Shown here in pieces: positions 15,823 to 24,547 of a DNA stretch of 64,000 bases (position 1 is the stretch's first letter; every line of letters starts with the position of its first letter). Source of the stretch: Glycomyces fuscus. Lineage in GTDB: Bacteria > Actinomycetota > Actinomycetes > Streptosporangiales > Streptosporangiaceae. The stretch lies in the NCBI GenBank assembly GCA_002529455.1, contig NYMS01000006.1:124001-188000 (forward strand). The letters run 5' to 3'. The notes below the pieces were generated by a model. It saw only the letters and a list, made by a program, of their open reading frames with translations. It was not told the DNA's origin and made no database searches. The position numbers and the translations under genes were made by a program.

Positions 15823-18251
15823 GAGCACTGATGCCCCTGGCCTCCCTGACCTGCCTGCTGATGGCGCTGCCGCTGCTGGGCACCCTCGTACGGGGCGAGA
15901 CCTGGTGGGTCCCGGCCTTCGTGATGACGGCGGCGGTGGGCGGAGTGTCCGCGCTGTACCGCCTCAGCGGCTGGAACGCCCTCCCCGTGCCGTTCCTCCA
16001 GGCGCTGGTGGCGGCGCTGCTGGTGACACCGCTGTTCGCCGGGCACGTCGCGCCCCTGGGGCTGCTGCCCTCCGGCGCCGTGGTGGCGCACCTGACGCGG
16101 GTGTTCGAGGAGGGCCTGGAGACGATCAACGCCAGTGCGCCCCCGGTCTCCCCCACCGCCGGGATCATGCTGGTCATCGCGCTGGTGTTCGTCCTGTTCG
16201 CGATGGTCGCGGACCTCATGGCGGCGACGGCGCGCTGCCCCGGCATGGTCGGCGCCCTGCTGGCCGCGCTGATGGCGGTCCCGCTGGTCGTGGACGACAC
16301 CGGGCTGGGCTGGCTGTCCGCGGCCAGCAGCGCCGTGGGCTTCCTGCTGCTGCTCGCGGTGGACATGTGGGTGCGCGGCCGCGAGTGGGGCGTGCGCGTC
16401 CCGGACGGCCACGACTCCTCGGCCCGGGTGCTGAGCGCGGTGCGCAGGGCGGCGACGGTGTCGCTGGCCTCGGCCGCCGCGGTGCTGCTGGCTCTGACGG
16501 TGCCGCTGGCGCTGCCCTCGCTGCGCACCGACGCGCTCCACACGATGGCCGACGGCACCTACATCGGCACGGGCGGGGACCTCATCACCACCACGCACCC
16601 GCTGGTCTCGCTGCGGCGCGAGCTGGCCTCCTCCTCCGACCGCACGGTGCTGACCTACCGGACCGACGCCGAGCGGCCCGACTACCTGCGCACGTACGTG
16701 CTGGACGAGTTCGACGGCACGAACTGGACGATGACGCCGGTGAACGCCTCGGGCGACACCCTCGTCGACGGGGAGCTGCCGCTGCCCACCGGGTGGGGGT
16801 CGGCCCCCTCCGGCGACACGGTGAGCACGCGGATCTCGATGGACTCCGACTCGCCTGCGATCGACTTCCTGCCGCTGCCGTACTGGGCACGGACGGTGGA
16901 CGTGGCCGGGGAGTGGTACGCGGACCCCGCCAGCCACATGGTGTTCACCACCGACAGCGCGCCCACGGGGCTCAGCTTCACCGTGGAGACCACGGACCGG
17001 GAGCCGTCGGCCGAGGAACTGGCCGACAGCGGCGACCCGCAGTCGCTGCCGGGCGACTTCCGCGACCTGCCGAGCGGCCTGGACCCGCGCGTCCGGGAAC
17101 TGGCCGAGGAGCTGACCCGGGACGCACGGACCCCCTACGAGCGTGCGGTGGCGATCCAGGACCACTTCACGGAGGGCGCCTTCACCTACGACCTGACCCC
17201 GCCCGCGGTCCCCGACGGCACCGACCCGCTCGCGTACTTCCTGTTCGAGGACCGGGTGGGCTACTGCGAGCAGTTCGCGGGGGCGATGGCGGTCCTGGCC
17301 CGGCAGGTGGACGTCCCGGCCCGGGTGGCGGTGGGCTACACCGCGGGCGAGCGCCGGGGCGACGACCGCTGGGCGGTGACGGTGGGCGACGCCCACGCCT
17401 GGCCCGAGCTGTACTTCGAGGGCGCGGGCTGGGTGCGGTTCGAGCCGACCCCGTCCTCGGCCGCGGGTCAGGGCTCCGCCTCGGTGCCCGACTACTCCCG
17501 GGGCGGGCAGGAGGGAGCCGCCGGCCCGGACGGCGCTTCGGAGGAGCGGGGGGACCCCTCCCCCGAGGACTCGGACCCCGCCGGGGCGGACGAGGCCTCC
17601 CAGGAGAGCGAGGAGCCCAGTGAGGCTCCCGCGGAGGAAGAGGACTCCGAGGACGGGTCGGCCTCGTCGGCGGCGGCACCGGGCGACGGCGCGCGCAGCG
17701 GCCCGGACCTGTCGTGGCTGCCCGTGGCGGGCGCCGTCGCGGGCCTGCTGCTGCTGTTGGCGCTGCCCGCCCTGGTGCGCGCCCTGGTGCGCTGGTCCCG
17801 GACGGCTTCGCTGCCCGGCGGTGCGCGGGAGGACGGCACCGGGGGCGCGCACACCGCGTGGCGGGAGCTGCGGGACACCTGCCTGGACCTGGGCGGTACG
17901 TGGTCGCCGGCGGAGAGCCCGCGCGCCACGGCCGAGCGCCTGGCCGGTTCCGGTCCGCTCCCGCGGCCCGACACGCCCCCGGTGGGACTGATGTCGGGCT
18001 CCGTTCCGGGGCCGGTGCCGCCGGAGGCCGCGTCGGCGCTGCGGCGTCTGGCCCTGGCCGAGGAGTCGGCGCGCTACGCGCCCTCGCCCCAGGCCCCCGA
18101 GGGGCTGCGCGAGGACCTGCGGGCGGCCCTGGCGGGGCTGACCGGGGTGGTCGGCGCGGGAACGCGCGTCCGCGCGGTACTGCTGCCCCGGTCGCTGGCC
18201 CCGTGGCACCGCCCGCGCCGCGCCGCCGCTCCCGAGCCCGTGACGTCCTAG
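15819..18251 (+). CDS. Membrane transglutaminase-like protein (DUF3488/TgpA type)
   Basis: About 810 residues. Several transmembrane helices fill roughly the first 230. An extracellular transglutaminase-like core follows, with Cys in GYCEQFAGAMAVLARQV near residue 481 and His in VTVGDAHAWPELYF near 525. Then come an acidic Ser/Glu/Pro-rich linker (about 550-625), another membrane helix and a cytoplasmic tail. Cys, His and the family motif WVRFEPTP are present, so a catalytic fold is likely; the substrate is unknown. I chose the TTG at 15819, which overlaps the DUF58 stop; ATG at 15831 is an alternative. Longer in-frame readings lie inside DUF58 and are spurious. Confidence 0.9.
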   Translation: MRALMPLASLTCLLMALPLLGTLVRGETWWVPAFVMTAAVGGVSALYRLSGWNALPVPFLQALVAALLVTPLFAGHVAPLGLLPSGAVVAHLTRVFEEGLETINASAPPVSPTAGIMLVIALVFVLFAMVADLMAATARCPGMVGALLAALMAVPLVVDDTGLGWLSAASSAVGFLLLLAVDMWVRGREWGVRVPDGHDSSARVLSAVRRAATVSLASAAAVLLALTVPLALPSLRTDALHTMADGTYIGTGGDLITTTHPLVSLRRELASSSDRTVLTYRTDAERPDYLRTYVLDEFDGTNWTMTPVNASGDTLVDGELPLPTGWGSAPSGDTVSTRISMDSDSPAIDFLPLPYWARTVDVAGEWYADPASHMVFTTDSAPTGLSFTVETTDREPSAEELADSGDPQSLPGDFRDLPSGLDPRVRELAEELTRDARTPYERAVAIQDHFTEGAFTYDLTPPAVPDGTDPLAYFLFEDRVGYCEQFAGAMAVLARQVDVPARVAVGYTAGERRGDDRWAVTVGDAHAWPELYFEGAGWVRFEPTPSSAAGQGSASVPDYSRGGQEGAAGPDGASEERGDPSPEDSDPAGADEASQESEEPSEAPAEEEDSEDGSASSAAAPGDGARSGPDLSWLPVAGAVAGLLLLLALPALVRALVRWSRTASLPGGAREDGTGGAHTAWRELRDTCLDLGGTWSPAESPRATAERLAGSGPLPRPDTPPVGLMSGSVPGPVPPEAASALRRLALAEESARYAPSPQAPEGLREDLRAALAGLTGVVGAGTRVRAVLLPRSLAPWHRPRRAAAPEPVTS

Positions 18252-18350
18252 GAGTGCTACCCCGGCCGGGTCCCCGCCGCGGGGCGGGGCGGTCGGGGCG
18301 GCCCCTCCCGGGCGCCGCACCGGCCCCGGGCCCGGTGACCGCACGAAAAA

Positions 18351-18388
18351 CGTGGTGGGCCCCGCACCACTGTGCGGGGCCCACCACG
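18351..18388. terminator. Bidirectional terminator
   Basis: A perfect 17-bp stem (CGTGGTGGGCCCCGCAC at 18351-18367 with 18372-18388) and a four-base loop lie between two convergent genes. On the minus strand the stem is followed directly by TTTTT, making it a classical intrinsic terminator for the DUF3040 gene. It probably also serves the transglutaminase module from the other side. Confidence 0.92.
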
Positions 18389-18479
18389 GAGAACTGCGTA
18401 TCCGGTACGGATCCCTTCCGGGATCCCCGTCCGACGAGGCACGGTCGGGCGCGACTGCCACGGGGAGTGGACCGGTGTC

Positions 18480-18890
18480 CTACTCCTCGCCCTCCTGGCG
18501 ACGGCGCCAGCGCTCCTCGAAACGGTTCATCATGCCGGGTCGGCTGCCGCCCCGGCGCTTCTGCTTGGGCTCCGCCACCGCGACGCCGTGGTCGGCACCG
18601 CCTCCCCCCGAGGCCTTGCGCCAGGCGTTGGCGCCCCACAGGAAGCACAGCAGCATGACGAGGAAACCGAGGACGCTGATGGCGACCTGGGCGACTGTGG
18701 ACTGGAGCATCAACCCCGTCATCAGCAGCACGATACCGACGACGAAACCGAGTCCGGCCTTGATGATCCAGCGCTTGTAATGGACCGCGGGGTTCGTTTG
18801 CCGAACGGTGTTCGCGAACTTCGGGTCCTCGGCATACAGCGCCTGCTCGATCTGGTCGAGCATGCGCTGCTCGTGTTCAGAGAGCGGCAC
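18480..18890 (-). CDS. DUF3040 membrane protein
   Basis: A 136-residue actinobacterial protein beginning MPLSEHEQRMLDQIEQAL, the conserved DUF3040 opening, followed by two transmembrane helices (about 45-65 and 69-89) and a basic Arg/Lys-rich tail. The start is GTG at 18888-18890 with GGGAGG upstream. The function of the family is unknown; N- and C-termini are likely cytoplasmic. It is a single-gene unit ending at the strong terminator. Confidence 0.9.
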   Translation of the reverse strand: MPLSEHEQRMLDQIEQALYAEDPKFANTVRQTNPAVHYKRWIIKAGLGFVVGIVLLMTGLMLQSTVAQVAISVLGFLVMLLCFLWGANAWRKASGGGGADHGVAVAEPKQKRRGGSRPGMMNRFEERWRRRQEGEE

Positions 18891-19132
18891 GGCGCCTCCC
18901 TACGGCAGTCCCCGGTTGGGGTGACGGGTACTGATAAACAGTCTCTTGGTCAGTGGTATGCCCAGAATACGATGAGCTAGCGCCCGGTGGAAAGAAAAGC
19001 TGCGTGCGTACCTGGCCTCCAGAGGCCACGATACCCTCGCCCTGTATCGGAAACACCGGCTTCCATGCCTCTCTTCTACCCTCATTCCGGTCCTACCCCT
19101 GGAACGCTCCGAGGGCCCCGGAAGTTGCCGCA

Positions 19133-20419
19133 TCATACGTCGTTTTCGTCACGCTTGGCCAACACGGCCGACTGTATCGCGCCCGGCCCGAAACGAGCCG
19201 TTACGCGATCCATCACCCGTTCAACATCCCTCCAACCCGTTTCCTCCTCCCCCAGGGCCAACTGGCGGTGCACCTGTTCCACCGGGATGACCCCCTCCAC
19301 CCGCACTCCCACCAGGCGCAGCGGCACCCCCCGCAGCCCGGAGGCGGCGTACAGCTCGCGGGCCACGGCGCTGATCTCACGGGCCACGTCGGTGGCCTCG
19401 GCCAGGGTCCGCGAGCGGGTGATCGTGGAGAAGTCGCCGCGGCGCAGCTTCACGCTCACCGTGCGCCCCGCCTGTCCCGAGGCCCTCAGACGGCGCCCGA
19501 CCTTCTCCGCCAGCCTCAGCAGTTCGCGGTCCACCACCTCCGGGTCGGCCACGTCCTCGTCGAAGGTCTCCTCCGTACCGATGCTCTTGTCCGGCGACTC
19601 GGGCACGACCGGGCTGGTGTCCACGCCCCGGGACAGCTCGGCCAGGCGGGTCCCGGCCTTGTCGCCCAGCTCCATGCGCAGCAGGTCCGGCTCGTAGCGG
19701 GCCAGCTGGCCGACCGTGCGCACGCCCAGCCTGGCCAGGGTCTGCTCGGTCCGGTCCCCCACTCCGGGCAGCGCCCCGACCGGCAGCGGGTCCAGGAAAC
19801 CGCGCACGTGGGCGGTGGGCACCAGGAGCAGGCCGTCGGGCTTGCAGTGCGTGGAGGCGAGCTTGGCGGTGAAACGGGTGGCGGCCACGCCCACGGAGCA
19901 GGTCAGCCGCTGCTCCCTGCGCACCCGCTCGCGGATCATCGCGGCGATCCGCACCGGCCCGCCCAGACGGCGGCGCGCGCCGGACACGTCCAGGAAGGCC
20001 TCGTCCAGGGAGAGCGGCTGCACCAGCGGCGTCACCGAGCGCAGGATGTCCATGACGGCCTCCGACGCCTGGCGGTAGGCGCGGCCGTCGGGCGGGAAGA
20101 CCAGGGCGTCCGGGCACAGGCGCAGGGCCCTCGCCATGGGCATGGCCGAGTGCACGCCGTGCGCGCGGGCGAGGTAGTCGGCGGAGGAGACCACGCTGCG
20201 GGGGCCGGTGCCGCCCACGATGACGGGGCGGCCGCGCGCCTCGGGGTGGCGCAGCTGCTCCACGCTCGCGAAGAACGCGTCCATGTCCAGGTGCAGGATG
20301 TGGCAGTCGCCGTCCGGTCCGGAGCCGTCCGCGGGGAAGTCCGCGTCCAGCGCCGCGATGCCCTCCGGGGAGACCATGCCCCGCATCGCGGCGCCGCGTT
20401 CCAGTTGGCGTCGGCTCAT
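19133..20419 (-). CDS. dinB: Y-family DNA polymerase IV
   Basis: Translesion polymerase, 428 residues. The catalytic carboxylates lie in HLDMDAFFASVEQ near residues 43-55 and SLDEAFLDVS near 140-149. The thumb region has the helix-hairpin-helix GALPGVGDRTEQTLARLG near 225, and a little-finger domain follows. A QLALG sequence near the C-terminus could be a weak sliding-clamp contact, but a canonical QLSLF-type motif is not seen. The first 35 residues are not conserved, so the start may be further in. It is probably a single-gene unit. Confidence 0.95.
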   Translation of the reverse strand: MSRRQLERGAAMRGMVSPEGIAALDADFPADGSGPDGDCHILHLDMDAFFASVEQLRHPEARGRPVIVGGTGPRSVVSSADYLARAHGVHSAMPMARALRLCPDALVFPPDGRAYRQASEAVMDILRSVTPLVQPLSLDEAFLDVSGARRRLGGPVRIAAMIRERVRREQRLTCSVGVAATRFTAKLASTHCKPDGLLLVPTAHVRGFLDPLPVGALPGVGDRTEQTLARLGVRTVGQLARYEPDLLRMELGDKAGTRLAELSRGVDTSPVVPESPDKSIGTEETFDEDVADPEVVDRELLRLAEKVGRRLRASGQAGRTVSVKLRRGDFSTITRSRTLAEATDVAREISAVARELYAASGLRGVPLRLVGVRVEGVIPVEQVHRQLALGEEETGWRDVERVMDRVTARFGPGAIQSAVLAKRDENDV

Positions 20420-20469
20420 ACAGCCAGGTTATGCCGTGCCCGGGGAACCCCGTCCCCCGGCACCGGCGT

Positions 20470-21258
20470 TCAGGAGCGGTGGGCGACGACGTGCAGCTGG
20501 GTGGCGATGCCGATCAGCTCGGGGTGCTCGGCGGCGGCCCTCTCCAGCTCCACCAGGTGCTGCCCGGCGTGGGCGTCGCCCTCCCAGGCGTGCCCGGGCA
20601 CGAGGTCGGCGAACACACGGACGCCGCGGACGCTCTCCCCGGACAGCCCGGCCCGGCCGATCAGCTCCAGGACCTGCTGGCGGGTGAGGCGGCGCGGCAT
20701 CGGGTCGCCCTCGCCCCAGCGGCCGTCGGGGTCGCCGAGCAGGTGGCGGGCGTCGGTGATGTGCCCGGCCAGCGCGCGGTGCAGGGCTCCGGCGACCGCG
20801 TTGGTGACCAGCAGGCTCACCGCACCGCCCTCGCGGGTGATGCCGACCACGTCGTGCAGCGCCGCGGCGGGGTCGTCCACGTACTCCAGCACGTTGTGCA
20901 CCAGGACGAGGTCGGCACTGCCCGGTTCGAACAGGGAGGCCAGGTCGCGGGTCTCCCCCTGGACCCCGCGTACGGACACCCCCCGCTCCGCGGCGCGGCG
21001 CTCCAGGGCCGCGAGCGAGTCGGGGCTGGGCTCGACCACGGTCACCCGGTGGCCGAGTTCGGCCAGGGGGACGGCGGCACCGCCGGTGCCCCCGCCCGCG
21101 TCGACGATCTCCAGGGGTCCGTCGCCGAGCCGGTCCAGCAGTCCGACGAGGGCGTCCCACACGACAGCGGTGCGCGCCGCGTTGGCGGCCCGCCCCGGTC
21201 CGGTCGCGCCGCTCGCGCCGAGGCCGCCGCTCGCGGCCACGCTGGTCCTGTCAGTCAC
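20470..21258 (-). CDS. SAM-dependent methyltransferase
   Basis: A 262-residue class I methyltransferase with the SAM-binding loop EIVDAGGGTGGAAVPLAELG near residues 48-67, the acidic VVEPSPDS end of strand 2, and LVLVHNVLEYVDDP at motif IV. The substrate is not identifiable. The GTG at 21256-21258 was chosen because extending upstream would run through a dispersed intergenic repeat (21359-21521), giving a non-conserved proline-rich N-terminus. It lies between dinB and nusB on the same strand. Confidence 0.85.
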   Translation of the reverse strand: MTDRTSVAASGGLGASGATGPGRAANAARTAVVWDALVGLLDRLGDGPLEIVDAGGGTGGAAVPLAELGHRVTVVEPSPDSLAALERRAAERGVSVRGVQGETRDLASLFEPGSADLVLVHNVLEYVDDPAAALHDVVGITREGGAVSLLVTNAVAGALHRALAGHITDARHLLGDPDGRWGEGDPMPRRLTRQQVLELIGRAGLSGESVRGVRVFADLVPGHAWEGDAHAGQHLVELERAAAEHPELIGIATQLHVVAHRS

Positions 21259-21358
21259 CTGCGTTCCCTCAATCCACGTTGCCCCGACCGTCCCCGCGCA
21301 CCGGCGTCCGGACACGCCCCAGGGTCTGTTTTTCGAACTGGCCTCAGCTTGCGGGGGT

Positions 21359-21521
21359 CGGTTCGGGCACCCACAGGGTTCTGGAGGTGGCGGAGGTGGG
21401 ACCGCGAGGAGCGAGCCGTTCCACCGGAGACACCGCTGTGCCTGCTCCAACCCGACTCCCGTTCCTCGGGCGCCCGGACACCGGCCGAAGCGGAGCGGAG
21501 GTCCAAAGAGACACCGCCTAG
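21359..21521 (+). repeat. Dispersed intergenic repeat, full copy 1
   Basis: 163 bases, aligning without gaps to 62112-62274. In the first 139 bases I count 23 mismatches (about 83% identity). Landmarks are CGGTTCGGGC, GGTTCTGGAGGT, GGGACCGCGAGGA, TCGGGCGCCCG and a 39-base tail from GGCCGAAGC to CTAG. The terminal CTAG contains the nusB stop codon. Confidence 0.9.
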
Positions 21522-21931
21522 AGCGAGAGCGTCGACTTGTTCTCCATCAGCCTGGACAGGAGTCCGCTGACGAAGTTGGGCGACTCGTCGGTGGACAGCT
21601 CCTTGGCCACACCGACCGCCTCGGCGATCGCCACGCCGTCGGGGATGTCGTCGGCCCACAGCAGCTCGTAGGCGCCCATCCGCAGGATGTTGCGGTCCAC
21701 GACCGGCATGCGCTCCAGGGTCCAGCCGATGGCGTAGGTGTCCAGGAGCTCGTCGATGCGTTCGCGCCGCTCGTCGACCGAGCGGGCCAGGCTCTCGGTG
21801 AAGTCGTTGATCGGCGGTTCGGGCTGGGCCCTGCGGCGCCGGATGACGTCCTCCACCGAGGTGGCGCGCACCTCGGCCTCGTAGAGGACCTCGACCGCGC
21901 GCCGCCGCGCCTTGCGCCGTGCTCCGCTCAT
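21518..21931 (-). CDS. nusB: Transcription antitermination factor NusB
   Basis: All-helical RNA-binding protein of 137 residues that with NusE binds boxA of rRNA transcripts. The N-terminal ARRKARRRAVEVLYEAE and the later RNILRMGAYELLW and GVAIAEAVGVAKELS are conserved NusB blocks, and SPNFVSGLL is the C-terminal signature. Its ATG overlaps the efp stop by one base (TGATG), so the two are coupled. Unusually, its TAG stop is formed by the terminal CTAG of a dispersed repeat, and the last residues (ENKSTLSL) may be repeat-altered. Confidence 0.97.
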   Translation of the reverse strand: MSGARRKARRRAVEVLYEAEVRATSVEDVIRRRRAQPEPPINDFTESLARSVDERRERIDELLDTYAIGWTLERMPVVDRNILRMGAYELLWADDIPDGVAIAEAVGVAKELSTDESPNFVSGLLSRLMENKSTLSL

Positions 21932-22494
21932 CAGTTGACTCGCCCGAGGTAGTCACCCGTGCGGGTGTCCACCTTGACGCGCTCGCCGGTGGTGATGAAC
22001 AAGGGCACCTGGATGGTGGCGCCGGTCTGGACGGTGGCGGGCTTGGTGCCGCCGGTGGAGCGGTCGCCCTGGACGCCCGGGTCGGTCTGGGTGATCTCCA
22101 GCTCGACGGCGGCGGGCAGCTCGATGTAGAGGGGGTTGCCCTCGTTGGTGGCCACGGTGGCCTTGGTGTTCTCCAGGAGGAAGTTCCTGCCCTCGCCGAC
22201 GACGGCCTCCGAGACCGGGATCTGGTCGTAGGTCTGGGTGTCCATGAAGATGAAGGACTCCCCGTCGTGGTAGAGGTACTCCATCTCGCGGCGGTCGACG
22301 TTGGCGAACTCGACCTTGGACCCGGCGTTGAAGGTCTTGTCGACGATCTTGCCCGTGAGGACGTTCTTCAGCTTGGTACGGACGAACGCGCCGCCCTTGC
22401 CCGGCTTGACGTGCTGGAACTCCAGGACGTTCCAGAGGACGCCGCCTTCGAGCCGCAGGGTCGTGCCGTTCTTGATGTCGTTCGTCGTGGCCAC
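21931..22494 (-). CDS. efp: Translation elongation factor P
   Basis: The 187-residue factor rescues ribosomes stalled at polyproline. Three beta-barrel domains are covered. The loop entering the peptidyl-transferase centre is KPGKGGAF near residues 30-37, with Lys at the position that many bacteria modify. The C-terminal signature is [20 protein letters not shown]. Start ATG at 22492-22494. It is coupled to nusB and lies 138 bases downstream of aroB. The aroQ and peptidase genes often found here in other actinomycetes are absent. Confidence 0.97.
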   Translation of the reverse strand: MATTNDIKNGTTLRLEGGVLWNVLEFQHVKPGKGGAFVRTKLKNVLTGKIVDKTFNAGSKVEFANVDRREMEYLYHDGESFIFMDTQTYDQIPVSEAVVGEGRNFLLENTKATVATNEGNPLYIELPAAVELEITQTDPGVQGDRSTGGTKPATVQTGATIQVPLFITTGERVKVDTRTGDYLGRVN

Positions 22495-22632
22495 TTCGGT
22501 CGTCTCTCCAAGGGGTCTGACACGTCGGGGACCGGTCCCGCGGAGGGCCCGGTCGGTGGTCGGTGGGGCCGGGCACGGGCACCTCGGGGAGCTCCCCCGG
22601 GCGCGCCGGTGCGCACGTCGCCTGTGTGCAGT

Positions 22633-23733
22633 CTAGTGGCTTCGCGGGACCCGGGCGTCGCCCGTGACCGCGCGGTAGGCCTCGTCCAGCAGTTCAGGGG
22701 CGGGACCGCTGAGGATGGTGGGCCGCGCCAGACCGTCCAGGACCACGAAGCGCAGGGTGGCCCCGCGGGCCTTCTTGTCCACGCTCATGGCGGCGCGCAG
22801 CTCGGGCCAGGCCTCGGGGGCGTAGGAGACGGGCAGGCCCACCGAGGAGAGCAGGGAGCGGTGGCGCTCGACCAGGTCGTCGCCCACACGGCCGTCCAGG
22901 CGGGCGAGTTCGGCGGCGTAGACCATGCCGATGGAGACCGCGTAGCCGTGCCGGAAGGTGTAGTTCTCGGCGCGCTCGATCGCGTGGCCCAGGGTGTGGC
23001 CGTAGTTGAGGATCTCGCGGCGGCCGCTCTCGCGCAGGTCGCCGGAGACGACGTCGGCCTTGACCCGGATGGCGCGCTCGATGAGCTCGCGGGTGTGCCT
23101 GCCCTCGGGCGTCGCGGCACCCGAGGGGTCGTCCTCGACCAGGTCGCAGATGACGGGGTCGTCGATGAAGCCGGCCTTGACGATCTCGGCGAGGCCGCCG
23201 ATGTAGTCGGCCCGGGGCAGGCTCGGCAGGGTGGCGAGGTCGCACAGGACCCCGGCCGGGGGGTGGAAGGAGCCGACGAGGTTCTTGCCCTCGGGGGTGT
23301 TGATGCCGGTCTTGCCGCCGACGGCGGCGTCGACCATGCCGAGCAGGGTGGTGGGCACCAGGACGGAGCGCACACCGCGCAGCCAGGTCGCGGCGACGAA
23401 CCCGGCCAGGTCGGTGGCGGCTCCCCCGCCGACGCCGACGACGGCGTCGCTGCGGGTGAAGCCCCGCTGCCCGAGCCGGGACCACAGGTCGACGGCGACG
23501 GCGGCGGTCTTGGCAGCCTCGCCGTCCGGGACGGGCATGGAGTGCGCCCGGTAACCGGCGGCCTCCAGGGCTCCGAGCACGGGGCGGGCGATCGCGTCCA
23601 GGCCCCCGGGGTGGATGACGGCCACCTGGGCGGCGTCGCCGACCAGGGAGGGGAGTTCGGAGAGGACCCCGCTGCCGACCACCACGTCGTAGCGTCCGGC
23701 GGAGTCGCCCACACCGATGCGTGTCACGGTCAC
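22633..23733 (-). CDS. aroB: 3-dehydroquinate synthase
   Basis: Second step of the shikimate pathway, NAD- and metal-dependent, 366 residues. The glycine-rich GVGGGAATDLAGFVAATW near residues 92-109, VPTTLLGMVDAAVGGKTGIN near 115-134, and the metal ligands in LAEIVKAG, NYGHTLGHAIE and HGYAVSIGM are all present. The GTG start overlaps the aroK stop by four bases (GTGA), so I reject the longer reading that extends through aroK. Confidence 0.97.
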   Translation of the reverse strand: MTVTRIGVGDSAGRYDVVVGSGVLSELPSLVGDAAQVAVIHPGGLDAIARPVLGALEAAGYRAHSMPVPDGEAAKTAAVAVDLWSRLGQRGFTRSDAVVGVGGGAATDLAGFVAATWLRGVRSVLVPTTLLGMVDAAVGGKTGINTPEGKNLVGSFHPPAGVLCDLATLPSLPRADYIGGLAEIVKAGFIDDPVICDLVEDDPSGAATPEGRHTRELIERAIRVKADVVSGDLRESGRREILNYGHTLGHAIERAENYTFRHGYAVSIGMVYAAELARLDGRVGDDLVERHRSLLSSVGLPVSYAPEAWPELRAAMSVDKKARGATLRFVVLDGLARPTILSGPAPELLDEAYRAVTGDARVPRSH

Positions 23734-24260
23734 TGCTGAGCCTTTCCAGAGCCCTGTCCGGCCAGCGAGGGCAGGATGGCGTCGACGATCTCTTCGGGGT
23801 GGTAGCCGGTCGTCTCCACGGTGACGGTGGCCAGGCGCTCGTAGACGGGCAGGCGCTCGTTGAGCAGTTGGCGGAGCCGGGTGCGGGGGTTGCCCGCGAG
23901 CAGGGGGCGGGCGACGTCCATGCCCACGCGCTTGGCGGCCTCGCCGAACTCCACCTGGAGGTAGACCACGTGGTGCTCCGCCAGGTCGCGCTGGGTGTCC
24001 TCGTCGAGGACCGCGCCGCCGCCGACGGCGATCACGCCCTCCCAGGCGCGCAGGCCCTCGGCGACGACCTCGCGCTCCAGGGCGCGGAACCGCTCCTCGC
24101 CGTCCTCGACGAAGATGTCGCCGATGGGCTTGCCCGCGCGCTTCTCGACCTCGGTGTCGGTGCACAGCAGGTCGGCGTCCAGGCGCCGGGCCAGGGCCTC
24201 GCCGACGGTGGACTTGCCCGATCCGGGCGAACCGATGAGCACCGCGATCGCTTTTGCCAC
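23730..24260 (-). CDS. aroK: Shikimate kinase
   Basis: ATP-dependent 3-phosphorylation of shikimate, 176 residues. The Walker A loop is IGSPGSGKSTVGEALARRL near residues 8-26, the substrate-binding DTDTEVE-like stretch is DTEVEKRAGKPIGDIF, and the GGGAV motif lies near 79. A lid Arg lies in NPRTRLRQLL. The GTG at 24258-24260 was selected because family similarity begins there. A TAGAGT -10-like box lies at 24403-24408 on the minus strand. It forms an overlapping pair with aroB. Confidence 0.96.
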   Translation of the reverse strand: MAKAIAVLIGSPGSGKSTVGEALARRLDADLLCTDTEVEKRAGKPIGDIFVEDGEERFRALEREVVAEGLRAWEGVIAVGGGAVLDEDTQRDLAEHHVVYLQVEFGEAAKRVGMDVARPLLAGNPRTRLRQLLNERLPVYERLATVTVETTGYHPEEIVDAILPSLAGQGSGKAQQ

Positions 24261-24509
24261 GCTCTGCCTGCCTAGGGGTTCCGGGGCCGTCGCCGCGTGC
24301 GCGAGGAGTGGCGTCGGGCGGAACCCGGAGTGCGCACGGGCACGGTCCCCTTCCCCGCGCGGGAGCGGCGCCGTACCCACGCTTGAGCTTTCCTGTGCAC
24401 CCACTCTAGCCACCCGGGGGGTGCGGGGACTCCGTCCAGGGGGCGCGGGAGCACCCCGCCGTCCGCGGGGAGGGCTGGGGCGGGGATCCGGCGGAAAACA
24501 CGCGTCGGC

Positions 24510-24539
24510 TCCCCGGTCCGCGCGAAGGCGGACCGGGGA
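24510..24539 (-). terminator. Hairpin after aroC
   Basis: A 12-bp perfect stem, TCCCCGGTCCGC (24510-24521) with 24528-24539, and a six-base loop, starting nine bases beyond the aroC stop. It separates aroC from aroK, implying that the downstream aroK-aroB-efp-nusB genes use their own promoter. Confidence 0.8.
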
Positions 24540-24547
24540 CCGCGGAG

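Noticed and set aside
14979..18461. A 1160-codon open frame on the minus strand antisense to the DUF58 and transglutaminase genes
   Set aside because: It is an Arg/Ala/Gly-rich shadow produced by high GC at third positions; it has no family motifs, and the sense strand encodes well-conserved domains.
21259..21450. N-terminal extension of the methyltransferase
   Set aside because: The extension is translated from the dispersed repeat and is proline-rich and unconserved; a GTG at 21256-21258 begins the conserved part.
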